This document shows positions 34,064 through 45,653 of a DNA stretch of 64,000 bases, piece by piece. The DNA is from Amphiura filiformis. Lineage: Eukaryota; Echinodermata; Ophiuroidea; Amphilepidida; Amphiuridae. The notes under the pieces are model-generated. The model saw only the letters and a list, made by a program, of their open reading frames with translations. It searched no databases and had not been told where the DNA came from. The translations under genes were made by a program, and so were the position numbers. Location: the NCBI RefSeq assembly GCF_039555335.1, contig NC_092646.1:18996029-19060028 (forward strand), in the 5' to 3' direction. The first letter of the stretch is position 1. Each line of letters opens with the position of its first letter.

Positions 34064-34320
34064 ATGTGACCCCTCAGCACAACTGAGCCCTGAAGTCGCC
34101 AATCATCATTTTTGAGATATTCAACCAACATATTCTGCTTGAAATTAGCTTTAAAATGATGTATAGCATGTCTATAGTACTTGACATTTAAGTAGTGAAA
34201 AATCAATAAAACAGTCAATAAATCCTTTGTTTCCTAATGTTTATTGTTAAGTTCGATGGAGCATATCTCAATAGTGGCACTGGCGACATCCGGGCTCAGT
34301 TGTGGAGGATGGTCACATAT
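34064..34320. mobile_element. MITE with TATGTGAC tips (same subfamily as 7,194-7,450)
   Basis: Near-identical in sequence and length to the copy nested in the mariner relic, including the interior CAATCATCATTTTTGAGATA. It lies 4 bp from the hAT MITE. Confidence 0.75.
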
Positions 34321-34510
34321 AGCCATTGAACGCTATCTCACGGTCGTTGTTTAATTCCATTCTTTGAATTTCAAACAATGAAATAAGGTTAAAATTACAA
34401 GCGTGAGATAGCATTCAGTTACTACAGTATCTTGAAAATTCAACAATTGAAAATTAGATTACGTCTTATTTGAGGTATTAAAGAAATTTATTTTTTAATA
34501 TAAATGTCAA

Positions 34511-36197
34511 TAGTGTACAAAACTGTATTAATATTAAAATATAATCTAGTCAACTGGACTTACTATATTTTGAGTGGGAAATTTTCACGTCCAATCCTGA
34601 ACGCATCATCAGCCCTACTGATGTTGTGGCGGCAAAAGTTCATTGACCTGTGAAACGGATGTTGTAGTATCACAGGTCACCACCTGTGAGTTCAACCTGA
34701 GAGGTATCTTCCTGATCGCTGAACTGTAGGCCCCGGCCAAGTTGTGACGTAGGCCGCCTCCCCTGTTAAGTGAAGGCTCCTCCCGTTTCACGTAAATCGC
34801 TTCTTTGACCCCTCTCTCAAACCATCTGCTTTCTCTGTCCAAGATTTTCACATCCTTGTTATCAAAAGAATGCTTTGTAATGTCCAAATGCGTATAGACG
34901 GCGGAGTCACCGCAACCAGTGCTGGCTCGTCTATGCTGGTACATGCGTTTAGCAAGCGTTTGTTTAGTCTCCCCTATGTACAGCTCTTCGCATCCACTGT
35001 CTTGACACTGAATCGCGTAAACGATGTTGCTTTGCTTGTCTTTAGGTTGTTTGTCCTTGGGGTGGACTAGCGCTTGACGTAAAGTGTTCTTGGGTTTGAA
35101 AGATACCGGTACCCCTTTGTCACGAAAAATCCGACGGAGTTTCTCTGAAAGTCCGGAGATGTAGGGGATCGTGATGTTCCTACCGCGAGTCACCTCACCG
35201 TCATCCTGAGTCTTACGTGCGGGAGCGGTTTCGTCGGTAGATTTGGTCTGAGCGAGTGCTTTGTGAAAGGTCCAATTACGATAACCGCAAAAGTTCAGTG
35301 CTTTTTGTAGATGTTCCCGTTCCTGTTCCTTTGCGTCCTCACTAGAGGGAATAGTGTTCGCTCTATGAAATAAAGTGCGTATTACACCCAGTTTGTGCAC
35401 CAATGGGTGGTGTGATTCAAACAACAGATACTGATCTGTGTGCGTGTCCTTGCGGTATACCGATGTTTCTAGGCTGCCATCGCTTTGCACTGTAACCAAA
35501 CAGTCTAGAAACGCAAGTTTGTTGTCTTTCAGTTCTTCCTGCGTGAACTTGATATGTTCATTGACATTGTTGATATGATCGTAGAAAGGGGCTAATTGAT
35601 CTTTACGTAGCTTCACCCAAGTGTCATCAACATAACGATACCAGTGCGAAGGGGAGGTACCAGCATACGATGTAAGGGCCAACTGTTCAAACTGTTCCAT
35701 AAACAAGTTTACGACAATCGGTGATACTGGTGATCCCATTGCGCAACCATGGCGTTGTCTGTAGAACTTGCCATCGTAGACAAAGTAGGTCGTGTTCAGA
35801 CATAATTCAAGAACTTCACAAACTTGATCCGGACTGAGGTCTGTGCGCTCCTTTAGGAGGGGTCAAAGAAGCGATTTACGTGAAACGGGAGGAGCCTTCA
35901 CTTAACAGGGGAGGCGGCCTACGTCACAACTTGGCCGGGGCCTACAGTTCAGCGATCAGGAAGATACCTCTCAGGTTGAACTCAAAGGTGGTGACCTGTG
36001 ATACTACAACATCCGTTTCACAGGTCAATGAACTTTTGCCGCCACAACATCAGTAGGGCTGATGATGCGTTCAGGATTGGACGTGAAAATTTCCCACTCA
36101 AAATATAGTAAGTCCAGTTGACTAGATTATAGTTTAATATTAATACTGTTTACTACCTGGATGAATGATAATCTTCACAAACGTAGTGTACAAAACT
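34511..36197 (-). mobile_element. Penelope-like element, 5'-truncated with an inverted 3'-end copy
   Basis: The body (34,525-36,183) is flanked by the 14-bp direct repeat TAGTGTACAAAACT (34,511-34,524 and 36,184-36,197), a probable target duplication. The minus-strand coding part (RT motif B onward, linker, GIY-YIG) stops at about 35,860. There, about 289 bp of the element's own 3' end follows in opposite orientation (35,861-36,149, matching 34,525-34,812 almost perfectly). The last 34 bp (ACCTGGATGAATGATAATC) resemble the terminal sequence of many Penelope elements. Complex inverted ends are a known feature of this retroelement class. Confidence 0.85.
34615..35859 (-). pseudogene. Penelope-type RT / GIY-YIG endonuclease, N-truncated
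   Basis: The frame is open from the junction at 35,859 to the stop at 34,615, with an internal Met at 35,739. Residues are numbered from that Met. RHGCAMGSPVSPIVVNLFME holds RT motif B. RYVDDTW (about 35-41) holds the catalytic DD of motif C. AFLDCLV, YRKDTHTDQYL and SHHP are typical thumb-side motifs. The endonuclease starts at IVYAIQC (about 239), with YIGETKQTL (254-262), R265 in KRMYQHR, H290, and the metal-binding E313 in KEAIY. RT motifs before B, including the first catalytic Asp, are missing, so the copy cannot encode a full enzyme. No stop or frameshift occurs in what remains, so it is young. Confidence 0.85.
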
Positions 36198-38710
36198 CAA
36201 AATAATTGAATTAGATCAAATGTTGAGTGTCAAAGGGGTTTTATACGTGTACAAAACTCAAAATAATTGAATTAGATCAAATGTTGAGTGCCAAAGGGTT
36301 TTTATACGTGTACAAAACTCAAAATAATTGAATTAGATCAAATGTTGAGTCCCAAAGGGGTTTTATACGTGTACAAAACTCAAAATAATTGAATTAGATC
36401 AAATGTTGAGTGCCAATACGTGTACAAAACTCAAAATAATTGAATTAGATCAAATGTTGAGTGCCAATACGTGTACAAAACTCAAAATAATGAAATTAGA
36501 TCAAATGTTGAGTGCCAAAGGGTTTTTATACGTGTACAAAACTCAAAATAATGAAATTAGATCAAATGTTGAGTGCCAAAGGGTTTTTATACGTGTACAA
36601 AACTCAAAATAATTGAATAAGATCAAATGTTGAGTGCCAAAGGGTTTTTATACGTGTACAAAACTCAAAATAATTGAATTAGATCCAATGTTGAGTGCCA
36701 AAGGGTTTTTATACGTGTACAAAACTCAAAATAATGAAATTAGATCAAATGTTGAGTGCCAAAGGGTTTTTATACGTGTACAAAACTCAAAATAATTAAA
36801 TTAGATCAAATGTTGAGTGCCAATACGTGTACAAAACTCAAAATAATGAAATTAGATCAAATGTTGAGTGACAAACGGTTTTTATACGTGTACAAAACTC
36901 AAAATAATGAAATTAGATCAAATGTTGAGTGCAAAAGGGTTTTTATACGTGTACAAGACTCAAAATAATTGAATTAGATCAAATGTTGAGTGCCAAAGGG
37001 GTTTTATACGTGTACAAAACTCAAAATAATGAAATTAGATCAAATGTTGAGTGCCAAAGGGTTTTTATACGTGTACAAAACTCAAAATAATGAAATTAGA
37101 TCAAATGTTGAGTGCCAAAGGGTTTTTATACGTGTACAAAACTCAAAATAATGAAATTAGATCAAATGTTGAGTGCCAAAGGGTTTTTATACGTGTACAA
37201 AACTCAAAATAATGAAATTAGATCAAATGTTGAGTGCAAAAGGGTTTTTATACGTGTACAAGACTCAAAATAATGAAATTAGATCAAATGTTGAGTGCCA
37301 AAGGGTTTTTATACGTGTACAAAACACAAAATAATGAAATTAGATCAAATGTTGAGTGCCAAAGGGTTTTTATACGTGTACAAAACTCAAAATAATGAAA
37401 TTAGATCAAATGTTGAGTGCCAAAGGGTTTTTATACGTGTACAAAACTCAAAATAATTGAATTAGATCAATGTTGAGTGCCAAAGGGTTTTTATACGTGT
37501 ACAAAACTCAAAATAATGAAATTAGATCAAATGTTGAGTGCCAAAGGGTTTTTATACGTGTACAAAACTCAAAATAATGAAATTAGATCAATGTTGAGTG
37601 CCAAAGGGTTTTTATACGTGTACAAAACTCAAAATAATGAAATTAGATCAAATGTTGAGTGCCAAAGGGTTTTTATACGTGTACAAAACTCAAAATAATG
37701 AAATTAGATCAATGTTGAGTGCCAAAGGGTTTTTATACGTGTACAAAACTCAAAATAATGAAATTAGATCAAATGTTGAGTGCCAAAGGGTTTTTATACG
37801 TGTACAAAACTCAAAATAATGAAATTAGATCAATGTTGAGTGCCAAAGGGTTTTTATACGTGTACAAAACTCAAAATAATGAAATTAGATCAAATGTTGA
37901 GTGCCAAAGGGTTTTTATACGTGTACAAAACTCAAAATAATGAAATTAGATCAAATGTTGAGTGCAAAAGGGTTTTTATACGTGTACAAGACTCAAAATA
38001 ATTGAATTAGATCAAATGTTGAGTGCCAAAGGGGTTTTATACGTGTACAAAACTCAAAATAATGAAATTAGATCAAATGTTGAGTGCCAAAGGGTTTTTA
38101 TACGTGTACAAAACTCAAAATAATGAAATTAGATCAATGTTGAGTGCCAAAGGGTTTTTATACGTGTACAAAACTCAAAATAATGAAATTAGATCAATGT
38201 TGAGTGCCAAAGGGTTTTTATACGTGTACAAAACTCAAAATAATGAAATTAGATCAATGTTGAGTGCCATAGGGTTTTTATACGTGTACAAAACTCAAAA
38301 TAATGAAATTAGATCAAATGTTGAGTGCCAAAGGGTTTTTATACGTGTACAAAACTCAAAATAATGAAATTAGATCAATGTTGAGTGCCAAAGGGTTTTT
38401 ATACGTGTACAAAACTCAAAATAATGAAATTAGATCAAATGTTGAGTGCCAAAGGGTTTTTATACGTGTACAAAACTCAAAATAATGAAATTAGATCAAA
38501 TGTTGAGTGCCAAAGGGTTTTTATACGTGTACAAAACTCAAAATAATGAAATTAGATCAATGTTGAGTGCCAAAGGGTTTTTATACGTGTACAAAACTCA
38601 AAATAATGAAATTAGATCAAATGTTGAGTGCCAAAGAGTTTTTATACGTGTACAAAACTCAAAATAATGAAATTAGATCAAATGTTGAGTGCCAAAGGAT
38701 TTTTATACGT
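36184..38710. repeat. Satellite array, ~42 copies of a 61/60-bp monomer
   Basis: The monomer runs from GTGTACAAAACTCAAAATAA through GATCAAATGTTGAGTGCC to AAAGGGTTTTTATAC. Three length classes are seen: 61 bp, 60 bp (one A lost in GATCAATG), and short units of about 46-49 bp lacking the AAAGGGTTTTT block (near 36,415, 36,470 and 36,825). From about 37,470 to 37,930, 61- and 60-bp units alternate as 121-bp dimers. From 38,130 to 38,290, consecutive 60-bp units occur. Copies are more than 90% identical. The ORFs in it are frame artefacts. Confidence 0.92.
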
Positions 38711-39210
38711 AAAATAATGTCTCTCTTATCTTGCCATCATCAAACACAGATGCAAGACCTCTAGACGGCACCCCTTGAGCTCGCAACCACATAATTACAT
38801 TCGTACCAATACCTTTATTGGAACCATTATTTATGTACATACTCTCGTATAATTTGCTTGGATGCAATTATAGTATGTATTAGTGGCCTTTTACGCGACT
38901 CATTGAAATCAAACCCGATTATTCGGGGAGGTGGTATAGATTGAAAACCACGTCTTTCCTCGTTGGATGTTAATGATCAAGTGACCCACCCAGTCATCCA
39001 CGCGCTATCATTCAGCGGGATTCGAAACCTCGGCCTTTCCCGTACAAAACTAAACAATTGGTATTCGCATCCGAACATCTACTTTTTATTGTTCTGAAGT
39101 TTTCCCGATCGCCGTTTCGTTGCTCCGATTTCGCTTTTGACTGAACACGGTCAATAGGCATTGAATCTATACAACTCTTGGACGCATAGCACACATCGAG
39201 GGAACTATTA
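38711..39210 (-). repeat. Possible tRNA-derived SINE
   Basis: On the minus strand, GGTTTCGAATCCC near 39,020 is a good Pol III B box. The A box upstream is weak. The remainder to 38,880 has no partner in the window. Low confidence. Confidence 0.35.
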
Positions 39211-39537
39211 TTTAATGGCTAAATATTTTCACGAAACTCAAATCTGACGTGACAAAATGTCGTTCCAGAAATGTAAAGACGAGAAATCGTATTAAATAAT
39301 CAGATATAAATAAAACAGACTGATACCGCCAGCTGAATTCCATATGAGCTGTAGCAATTTGTTATATCTGATTAAAATACTTGCAAATGATATCGTTGTT
39401 TAAAACTTAAACATATTTAATGCAATTATCTCACGATCAAAAAACATCTCTGTAAAAAGATTAATTTCCATACTAAATGTTGTTTTAATGTACTTAAAGA
39501 CCACGCATATGATAGATCTTATTATTCCCATTCATTT
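39211..39537. other. intergenic, nothing recognised
   Basis: AT-rich, no gene and no repeat partner seen. Confidence 0.3.
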
Positions 39538-39800
39538 GGTACCACATTTGTGACCGTACAGCACGAATGAGCCGTAAATGTCCTCAATTGTATTCCGAGT
39601 TACAGTGTAAAATGGGCATGAAGGTCGTATTCATTGGTACCTCAATTTGGTGCTACGTGTACCTCATTTAATGAGATACACGTAGCACCAAATTGAAATA
39701 CCTATGAATATGACCTTCATGCCCATTTTACACTGTAACTCGGAATACAATTGAGGACATTTACGGCTCATTCGTGCTGTACGGTCACATTTGTGGTTTA
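39538..39800. mobile_element. Near-perfect 260-bp palindrome (hairpin MITE)
   Basis: The arms 39,538-39,667 and 39,672-39,799 are reverse complements almost throughout, for example ACAGCACGAATGAGCCGTAA against TTACGGCTCATTCGTGCTGT, with a loop of a few bases near 39,669. The ends are ACCACATTTGTGACC / GGTCACATTTGTGGT. Non-coding. Confidence 0.75.
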
Positions 39801-40081
39801 TGTGCTTACATTTGTCTTGTCAGATGCAAACATGGGTTTTCGCAAAAATTCCATTTTAACATGAAATTACCCATATATATTATAAAATCACTAAAAATTG
39901 TAATGTGTATGCTACTGTTAGAAAGGGGAATATGTGAACTTGCTATTGATATTCAGTATATTCATAGTTTTACTTGCACAACGCATCTGCTCAAATATTT
40001 GTTGCATATGGGCTAGCAATCAATATCTCACTTCATTTAAAGGCATGTAACTTCACCTTCTCTGACATAACATAGTAAAAA

Positions 40082-40673
40082 CAATTGAATACATGAATAC
40101 AAAAGCCACCTAAGTCCATGCGAAGTTATTTTGAGAGAAAAACCCGTGTATCATTTTAATTCCTTAATTTTTTACGTGCAAATGAGTGGATTAACCTGTA
40201 TTAGGTATGACGATTAGTATTTCAGGGACTTCGTGGGGTTCATTTTAAATTTTGGTTTTTGAATCATATACAAAGACAACAATGTTAGAATGAGATTACC
40301 ACTAGTAAGATAATACAAAATAAAGCACACAGGTATGTATAATGTTGATAAGCATTCTGCCATGTAATATAAACCACACACTTTCCTTTATTAAACCCAT
40401 TTTTTGTTCAAAAGTCATTCTCTAGCAATTAATGTGTTACAAGTGGACTTTTATACATACTGGATTTCAATCAATGTGTTACAAGACTCAAATCATGGAA
40501 TTGGGTGATTCTTTCATACATGCTATTTTTCACATGCCCAATAGACACAGAGGATGAATTTGAGTTGTTCTTTCATGCATATGACAGGCCTATGTATAGC
40601 AACAATTTCCCATGCTTAACTCAATTTGGCCAAAGTATGGACTTAGGTGGCTTTTGTATTCATATATTCAATT
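40082..40673. mobile_element. ~590-bp TIR element, copy 2
   Basis: Second copy of the element at 22,452-23,048. The TIR is better preserved here (CAATTGAATACATGAATAC with CACCTAAGTCCAT, mirrored at 40,637-40,673). The interior is colinear apart from a few indels. Confidence 0.75.
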
Positions 40674-42110
40674 CGATAAGACAGTTCGTCGATTTCAATC
40701 ATTTTGATACAGTTTGTACAGCAATCGATACATTATTCATTAAATGTGGGGTTTTGTGTCTTTATTATGTGTGTCTCAGAAATGGGTCAAATAAAGCAAC
40801 ATTTACAAAAAACTTTCTTAGAAAATGGGACCGTGCTTAGCCTGAGTACCATTTGTGAAAAAACTAATTACTTTGAAATCATTTTACACAAACATAATTT
40901 CTAAAGCCTCTACGACACATTATTGAAATGGTGGGTATAATTTCAGATTTCAAGTTACATTTGGGCTACACATTCTAATGTTTACCCAGATGGTGCGTAT
41001 TCTTTAAACCAGGCCTTCTCAACTGGCGGCGCGCGCGCCACTTGTGGCGCTTGGAGTTAGTCGAAGTGGCGCATGAAGTGACGCACGGTAAATTTACTAG
41101 TTTTTTTCCTCATAAATTGTTTACAAAAAAGAGGTGAAAATACCACATCTGAGCCTTTAGATAGCCTTAAAATCTCAGAGCTTCCGAGAGCGCTGCCCCT
41201 GGACCCCCGCGGCTGGGACTTTCACACTGAAACCCTACAGTGGCTATAAGGCGCGGGCCTCCTGGATTCATGGACCCCATCCGCTATATGCGTTCGATCG
41301 CATACACGCTCCCTCACAAAATGCTCCCTAAACATGTTGGCACTTCATTATCACTAAAATTTCCCAGTTGGCACTTCAAATAAACTAGTTGAGAAGGCCT
41401 GCTTTAAACATAGTGTGCACTCATCGAAATGCTGTAATTGAGCATATGCTTGCAGGGGATAAATCGTCATATTTAGTGAACAACCTAACAAGGTACTCGA
41501 AATTTCAATAAAAAATGCAAGCATTAATTACAATAAAATATATAATTTTATACAGCTATATACAACAGGTAAATTTAGTATAAATGTCATATATTCCAGT
41601 CAGGCTGCTTATGAAAATCTACGATCGCGAGGACTGTGTATTATTTATGTATGTATGTATGTATGTCAACATTTGTTTTTGATGCGGCGAATGGGATTAT
41701 TATCCCATAATTCAACTAAAGTTAATACTAAGTGCCTGCCTAGTAATGTTATCTAGTGAAATAATAGTAGTAGAACATCTCTGTTCACCTTACATCCTCT
41801 TGTAAGTATAATGCCTCAATTCGAATCAAACCTGGGTATAATACAAATAAGAATGAGAACACTGATCGTTTTAAATCTATGTCTGATTGAAATAGGACCG
41901 TTGTAACTTGTAAGGAATTAGAATCTTCAAAGCCTTTGAAATCGTACATTATCTTGTTGAAACCCACATAAGTGTATTCTGCCGGCTAGAAGGAATCACA
42001 CATAGATTTAAAAGCTTTAAACCGGTTACTTTATGAAATCCAGACGATATATCGTAATATATCACTTGGTCCAAATAACACAAAGCCCCTATATTTTGCG
42101 AGGAAAACTT
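40674..42110. repeat. R1 dispersed repeat, long copy d
   Basis: Colinear with 10,250-11,310 (CTAAAGCCTCTACGA, then GTTTACCCAGATGG) and with 26,600-27,000 and 27,620-27,760 further on. It contains a hAT MITE at 41,010-41,401 and a short (TATG)n near 41,645. Non-coding. Confidence 0.6.
41002..41409. mobile_element. hAT-like MITE with 8-bp target duplication
   Basis: The 392-bp element (41,010-41,401) has ends CAGGCCTTCTCAACTGG and the complement of the right end CAGGCCTTCTCAACTAG. It is flanked by CTTTAAAC at 41,002-41,009 and 41,402-41,409. The terminus matches the hAT/Charlie style. The G/C-rich interior includes GCGCGCGCGCC. Confidence 0.85.
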
Positions 42111-42117
42111 TTCTTTT

Positions 42118-42180
42118 ATTAAGGGCTGGGGTATGAGCGACCTTGAAGTACCGGTATCTGGAGAGGGGAAGCAATGAGTT
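42118..42180. mobile_element. Solo end of the TTAA hairpin MITE family
   Basis: TTAAGGGCTGGGGTATGAGCG repeats the terminus of the 5,330-5,992 element but has no opposite arm nearby. Confidence 0.45.
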
Positions 42181-43379
42181 ACCCCAAATCACAGCGGCAG
42201 GTAGTGACTGGGCCGCCGAGTGCTAATATATATTTATTTTGGAAGGTTCGTGTTTGTTTTAAATTTTGGGGCGTTTTTCCAAAATTTGATATTTTTGGTG
42301 ATATTTCAAAAAGCGACATGCCAAAGACAACTCTTTGGGCACATAGTTTGTTATTGTTATTGCAGTTCTTTTCCACATACCTTCGTTAACATTCGATTGG
42401 GTGATTTACTAATATTATATATTTTATGACTGCAATTTGGCGTTTTCAATGCGTTTTACACGTATCATGAAATTAACGCAAATATCTAGTCACGCTGCTT
42501 TTAGAATTTTTACCTGATCGTCGGCTTTTGCAGGCAACAGAATGCAGATTGGCTCACGATAGATGTCGTATTCCTCTATGTGGTTCACTTATTGATAAAA
42601 TGAGTTTGTATTCCTTGTAACAACACACACATTGCCGTCTGGTAACCGGGTCTGGTACTGATTTTGGGACAGCCATAGACTTCAGCGCCGTATCAAATCT
42701 CATAAAAACCACACGACTCACGACTATGTGTTTATGTTTCCCGCACGAAAGCTTGTGTCTACATCTATTACTATACTTCTTTGGAAACGTTGACCTTTGA
42801 CCATTCTTTGTATAACGCCCTGATATGACCTTGATATGTTCGCTTAATTGGGTACGTTATAGCATGCATTTCATTGAGTTGTTAGGACTTGGTCAGTAGA
42901 TAATACTATAGAGGGATACAATAGTTTAACATGGTGTGTGAGCATGGTGAAAGACTCATTATTGATTAGGCGCGGACATATTAAAGGCACAGGTCCTTTG
43001 CGTGTATAGCAGAAAATTATAATAGAATGTGTGAATAGAATGTTTGGAATTTTGCAACTAAAATACTAACTGCATTCTGCATTATGTATTTATTTATTTA
43101 TTTAGGCCTAGGCCTATTTATTTATTTACTGACTTATTTATTTATTTTATTTATTTGGTATATTAGTTAGTAATATTCCATGATAGGCCTATGTCGGTTT
43201 ATTATTGATTGTTGATAACTTGACAACTTGATTGATTGATCCATTGATAGTCATTTCACATTATATTCCTAGTTTATAGGCCAATTTGAATAGCATCGTA
43301 CATTAGATAAATAGACCTATCAGTATTGATTTATTCTATTCAGCAATATCAAGGATTACTATCAAACTTCTCATAGCAA
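42181..43379. other. intergenic; short (TTTA)n at 43,088-43,155
   Basis: No gene. An imperfect TTTA microsatellite interrupted by AGGCCTAGGCCTA is the only repeat noticed. Confidence 0.4.
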
Positions 43380-43620
43380 ATTGTCAGTTGGCTCAGTGGT
43401 AACGCAGTAGGTTTTTCAACACGGAGGTCCCGGGTTCGATTCCCACCTCTGCCTATTTTTTGCAAGGCTGAGAAAAAAATGAAATTTCTGGACTGCAAAC
43501 TTATTTGGCGCGCGATCTGAGCTGGTCCTTTTCTGGTGGCTGTGTCTGTTACAGGCACACTCCCTCTGCATCCAAACCAGGTTAACGCTCATTATACCTC
43601 CCTTAAACAAATACATTGAA
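43378..43620 (+). mobile_element. tRNA-derived SINE
   Basis: A box TGGCTCAGTGG (about 43,390) and a perfect B box GGGTTCGATTCC (about 43,432) at tRNA spacing. The acceptor arms (TTGTCAG against CCTCTGC) do not pair, so it is not a tRNA gene. A non-coding body of about 150 bp follows (ATCTGAGCTGGTCC, GCATCCAAACCAGG). Confidence 0.7.
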
Positions 43621-44555
43621 AACTGACGTATTCTAGGCTATTCGTGATGCCAACATGTGACCTTTTCAAGAGAAGAAGGGGCAAAACAAAAGTCTGTTTG
43701 CTGAATTTATTTAAAATTCGAATGATAACTGTGATTCTCTCAAGTCAACTTTCATTGATGTAATTGTGGGTGTTCCTACTATCAATTTCCTTCAGGGGCT
43801 ACATCTAAATTAAGGGGCTGTGCAATAATTATAAGACATCAGTCCTGTTCATAAATGATATAATGTCGATAATATATTATCCTACACACAAATGAATAGG
43901 AGATTCTTGAAAATAAATCAGGATTTTTTTATAAACAGCTTACTGTAAAAATACTGAGCATTGAGTTTCAAATACAATACACAATACAATATTTTCTCTA
44001 ACTTTATTAAGAGATTTAAAAAGTTATTGAGAGGATTTTATGTAAACAGTTTTCAATTTTCTAAGCAGAACAACGGACACAGTGCCGTTTGAAACTACAA
44101 GAAGACCACCCGCAGATATTCAAGCCACATGCCACACATCCTGGCGCAAACTGCAAATGGCTGCGCCCATGTGATGCAAGTCGATTTTATATTATCGACT
44201 TTATATTATCTATATACAGGACTGGACATGGGGAGGGAAAATTATAAGCTCTAAAAGGCTCGGGAAAACAGTGAAGCAACGTTTATATACCATAAAATGC
44301 TCTGCTTGCTACGCTCGCATTATACAGACTTGACATTTAGAAATAAATATTTTGAATATTTTTTCGCAAAATTCCAAGACTGGTCTGGAAGGGGTCTGCA
44401 TAAACCGCACGGTCTATATATTAATTGGGGTGTGTCGAGAGATGGTGTAAAGTAATTTTTGACAGAAAATGTGCTTTCCATTAGCTTAAATTATGGTTCA
44501 CATAATGTAGTGAATTAGCCTAAAATGGCGGATTTAGGGAGACTGAATTTGATTT

Positions 44556-44559
<4 letters not shown>
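43621..44559. other. intergenic, nothing recognised
   Basis: AT-rich, no ORF of interest and no repeat partner seen. Confidence 0.3.
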
Positions 44560-44588
<29 letters not shown>

Positions 44589-45290
44589 TTAATATTAATA
44601 ATAATTTTTGTCAAAGCTCACTACCATTCGCAAGATGCTGTGAACTACCAAATCGTAACAGTTTATAATAGTTGCTAGCCTTAATAAAACGCCGGTATCC
44701 GTCGAGAGACGCTCATGGCGCTTTGCAAAAAACAACCAATGTACAATGATACCAACATATTACAACAATTAATACCAAAACAGTTCATTAGTGTTGTATA
44801 GTCATGATGATATGCATATAGTCAATTAAAAGCATGTGTTTTCAATTTGCTTTGAAATACACAAGCTCTTGACAGAGCGAACAGAAAATGGCAGATTGTT
44901 CCAAATGTTTGCAGCTGAAACATGAAATGACCTGCTGCCCCACTGGTTTCTGGCAACTGTTTCTTGAAGAAGTCCTTTTGTAGCAGAACGGAGGGTACGA
45001 GCTGGTGAATGCAGTTCTACAAATTCATTTAAATATGCTGGAGCTGATATATGATGTAGACAAACAAGACTATTTTAAATATGATTCTTTGTTCAACTGG
45101 TAGCCAATACAAGGCTCATGTATAGGGGAACGCCATAGTCAAGACGGACTTTTTCAGACCTTTTATTATTAATGCACACAAGCTGATGTCTGTCATGCAG
45201 ATATGATCTAAACCATTTCAACGCTACGTCATCAATTCCAATTTGACATTTCATTCGATGGATAAGTAATTCGTGGTCCGCAGTTTTATG
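44560..45290 (-). repeat. (AAT)n tract and possible LINE 3'-tail remnant
   Basis: (AAT)n at about 44,560-44,603 is followed by sequence that on the minus strand ends in AAGCGCCATGAGCG, similar to L2/CR1-type tails. The part to 45,290 resembles untranslated LINE sequence but contains no readable RT. Tentative. Confidence 0.35.
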
Positions 45291-45453
45291 GGGGGTTAAA
45301 ATTTCTGAATTTGAGCAACATTATTCTAATATTATCAAATTTATTGAGATTTGAGGTGATATTTACTGAACCTAAATACCAACAAGTGTTCGTCAGAACA
45401 GAAATGCACTTGTAATCTACCAGTTTTTAAAATTGGGAGGAGCTTTTAATATA

Positions 45454-45653
45454 AGGCTCTGAAAAGTGGTATGCACTCAGAAATTTTGAATGGCCCCTGG
45501 GGCCAAATGGTATAAACTTACTGTATACACAGAAACAGTGTGAGTTCATTGGACAACCAAAAATCTGCGCAGTTGTTTTATACCTTAATCTTATAGCATT
45601 TGACCTCAGAAAGGCCATTCAAACTTTCAGAGTACGTACCACTTTTAAAGGCC
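45454..45653. mobile_element. 200-bp TIR element (MITE)
   Basis: The left end GGCTCTGAAAAGTGGTATGC and the complement of the right end (GGCCTTTAAAAGTGGTACGT) match over about 40 bp, both continuing into TTTGAATGGCC. Non-coding. Target duplication unclear. Confidence 0.65.

Noticed and set aside
34870..35070. Plus-strand ORF inside the Penelope element
   Set aside because: Antisense shadow of the GIY-YIG coding frame.
36184..38710. CRISPR-like regular repeat pattern
   Set aside because: The units are contiguous with no unique spacers, and the window is eukaryotic. It is a satellite.
36403..38764. Series of overlapping 60-113-codon ORFs (repeated MLSAKGFLYVYKTQNNEIRS)
   Set aside because: They are translations of the 61/60-bp satellite. 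The frame breaks at every 61-bp unit, and no start context or flanking gene exists.
22749..40840. Shared short peptide (DTEDEFE...YDRPMYSNNF) at 22.9 and 40.6 kb
   Set aside because: Both lie in copies of the same TIR element. Similarity is at DNA level, includes indels, and there is no longer frame.
43380..43455. tRNA gene candidate
   Set aside because: Good A and B boxes, but the acceptor and T stems do not pair and a SINE body follows.
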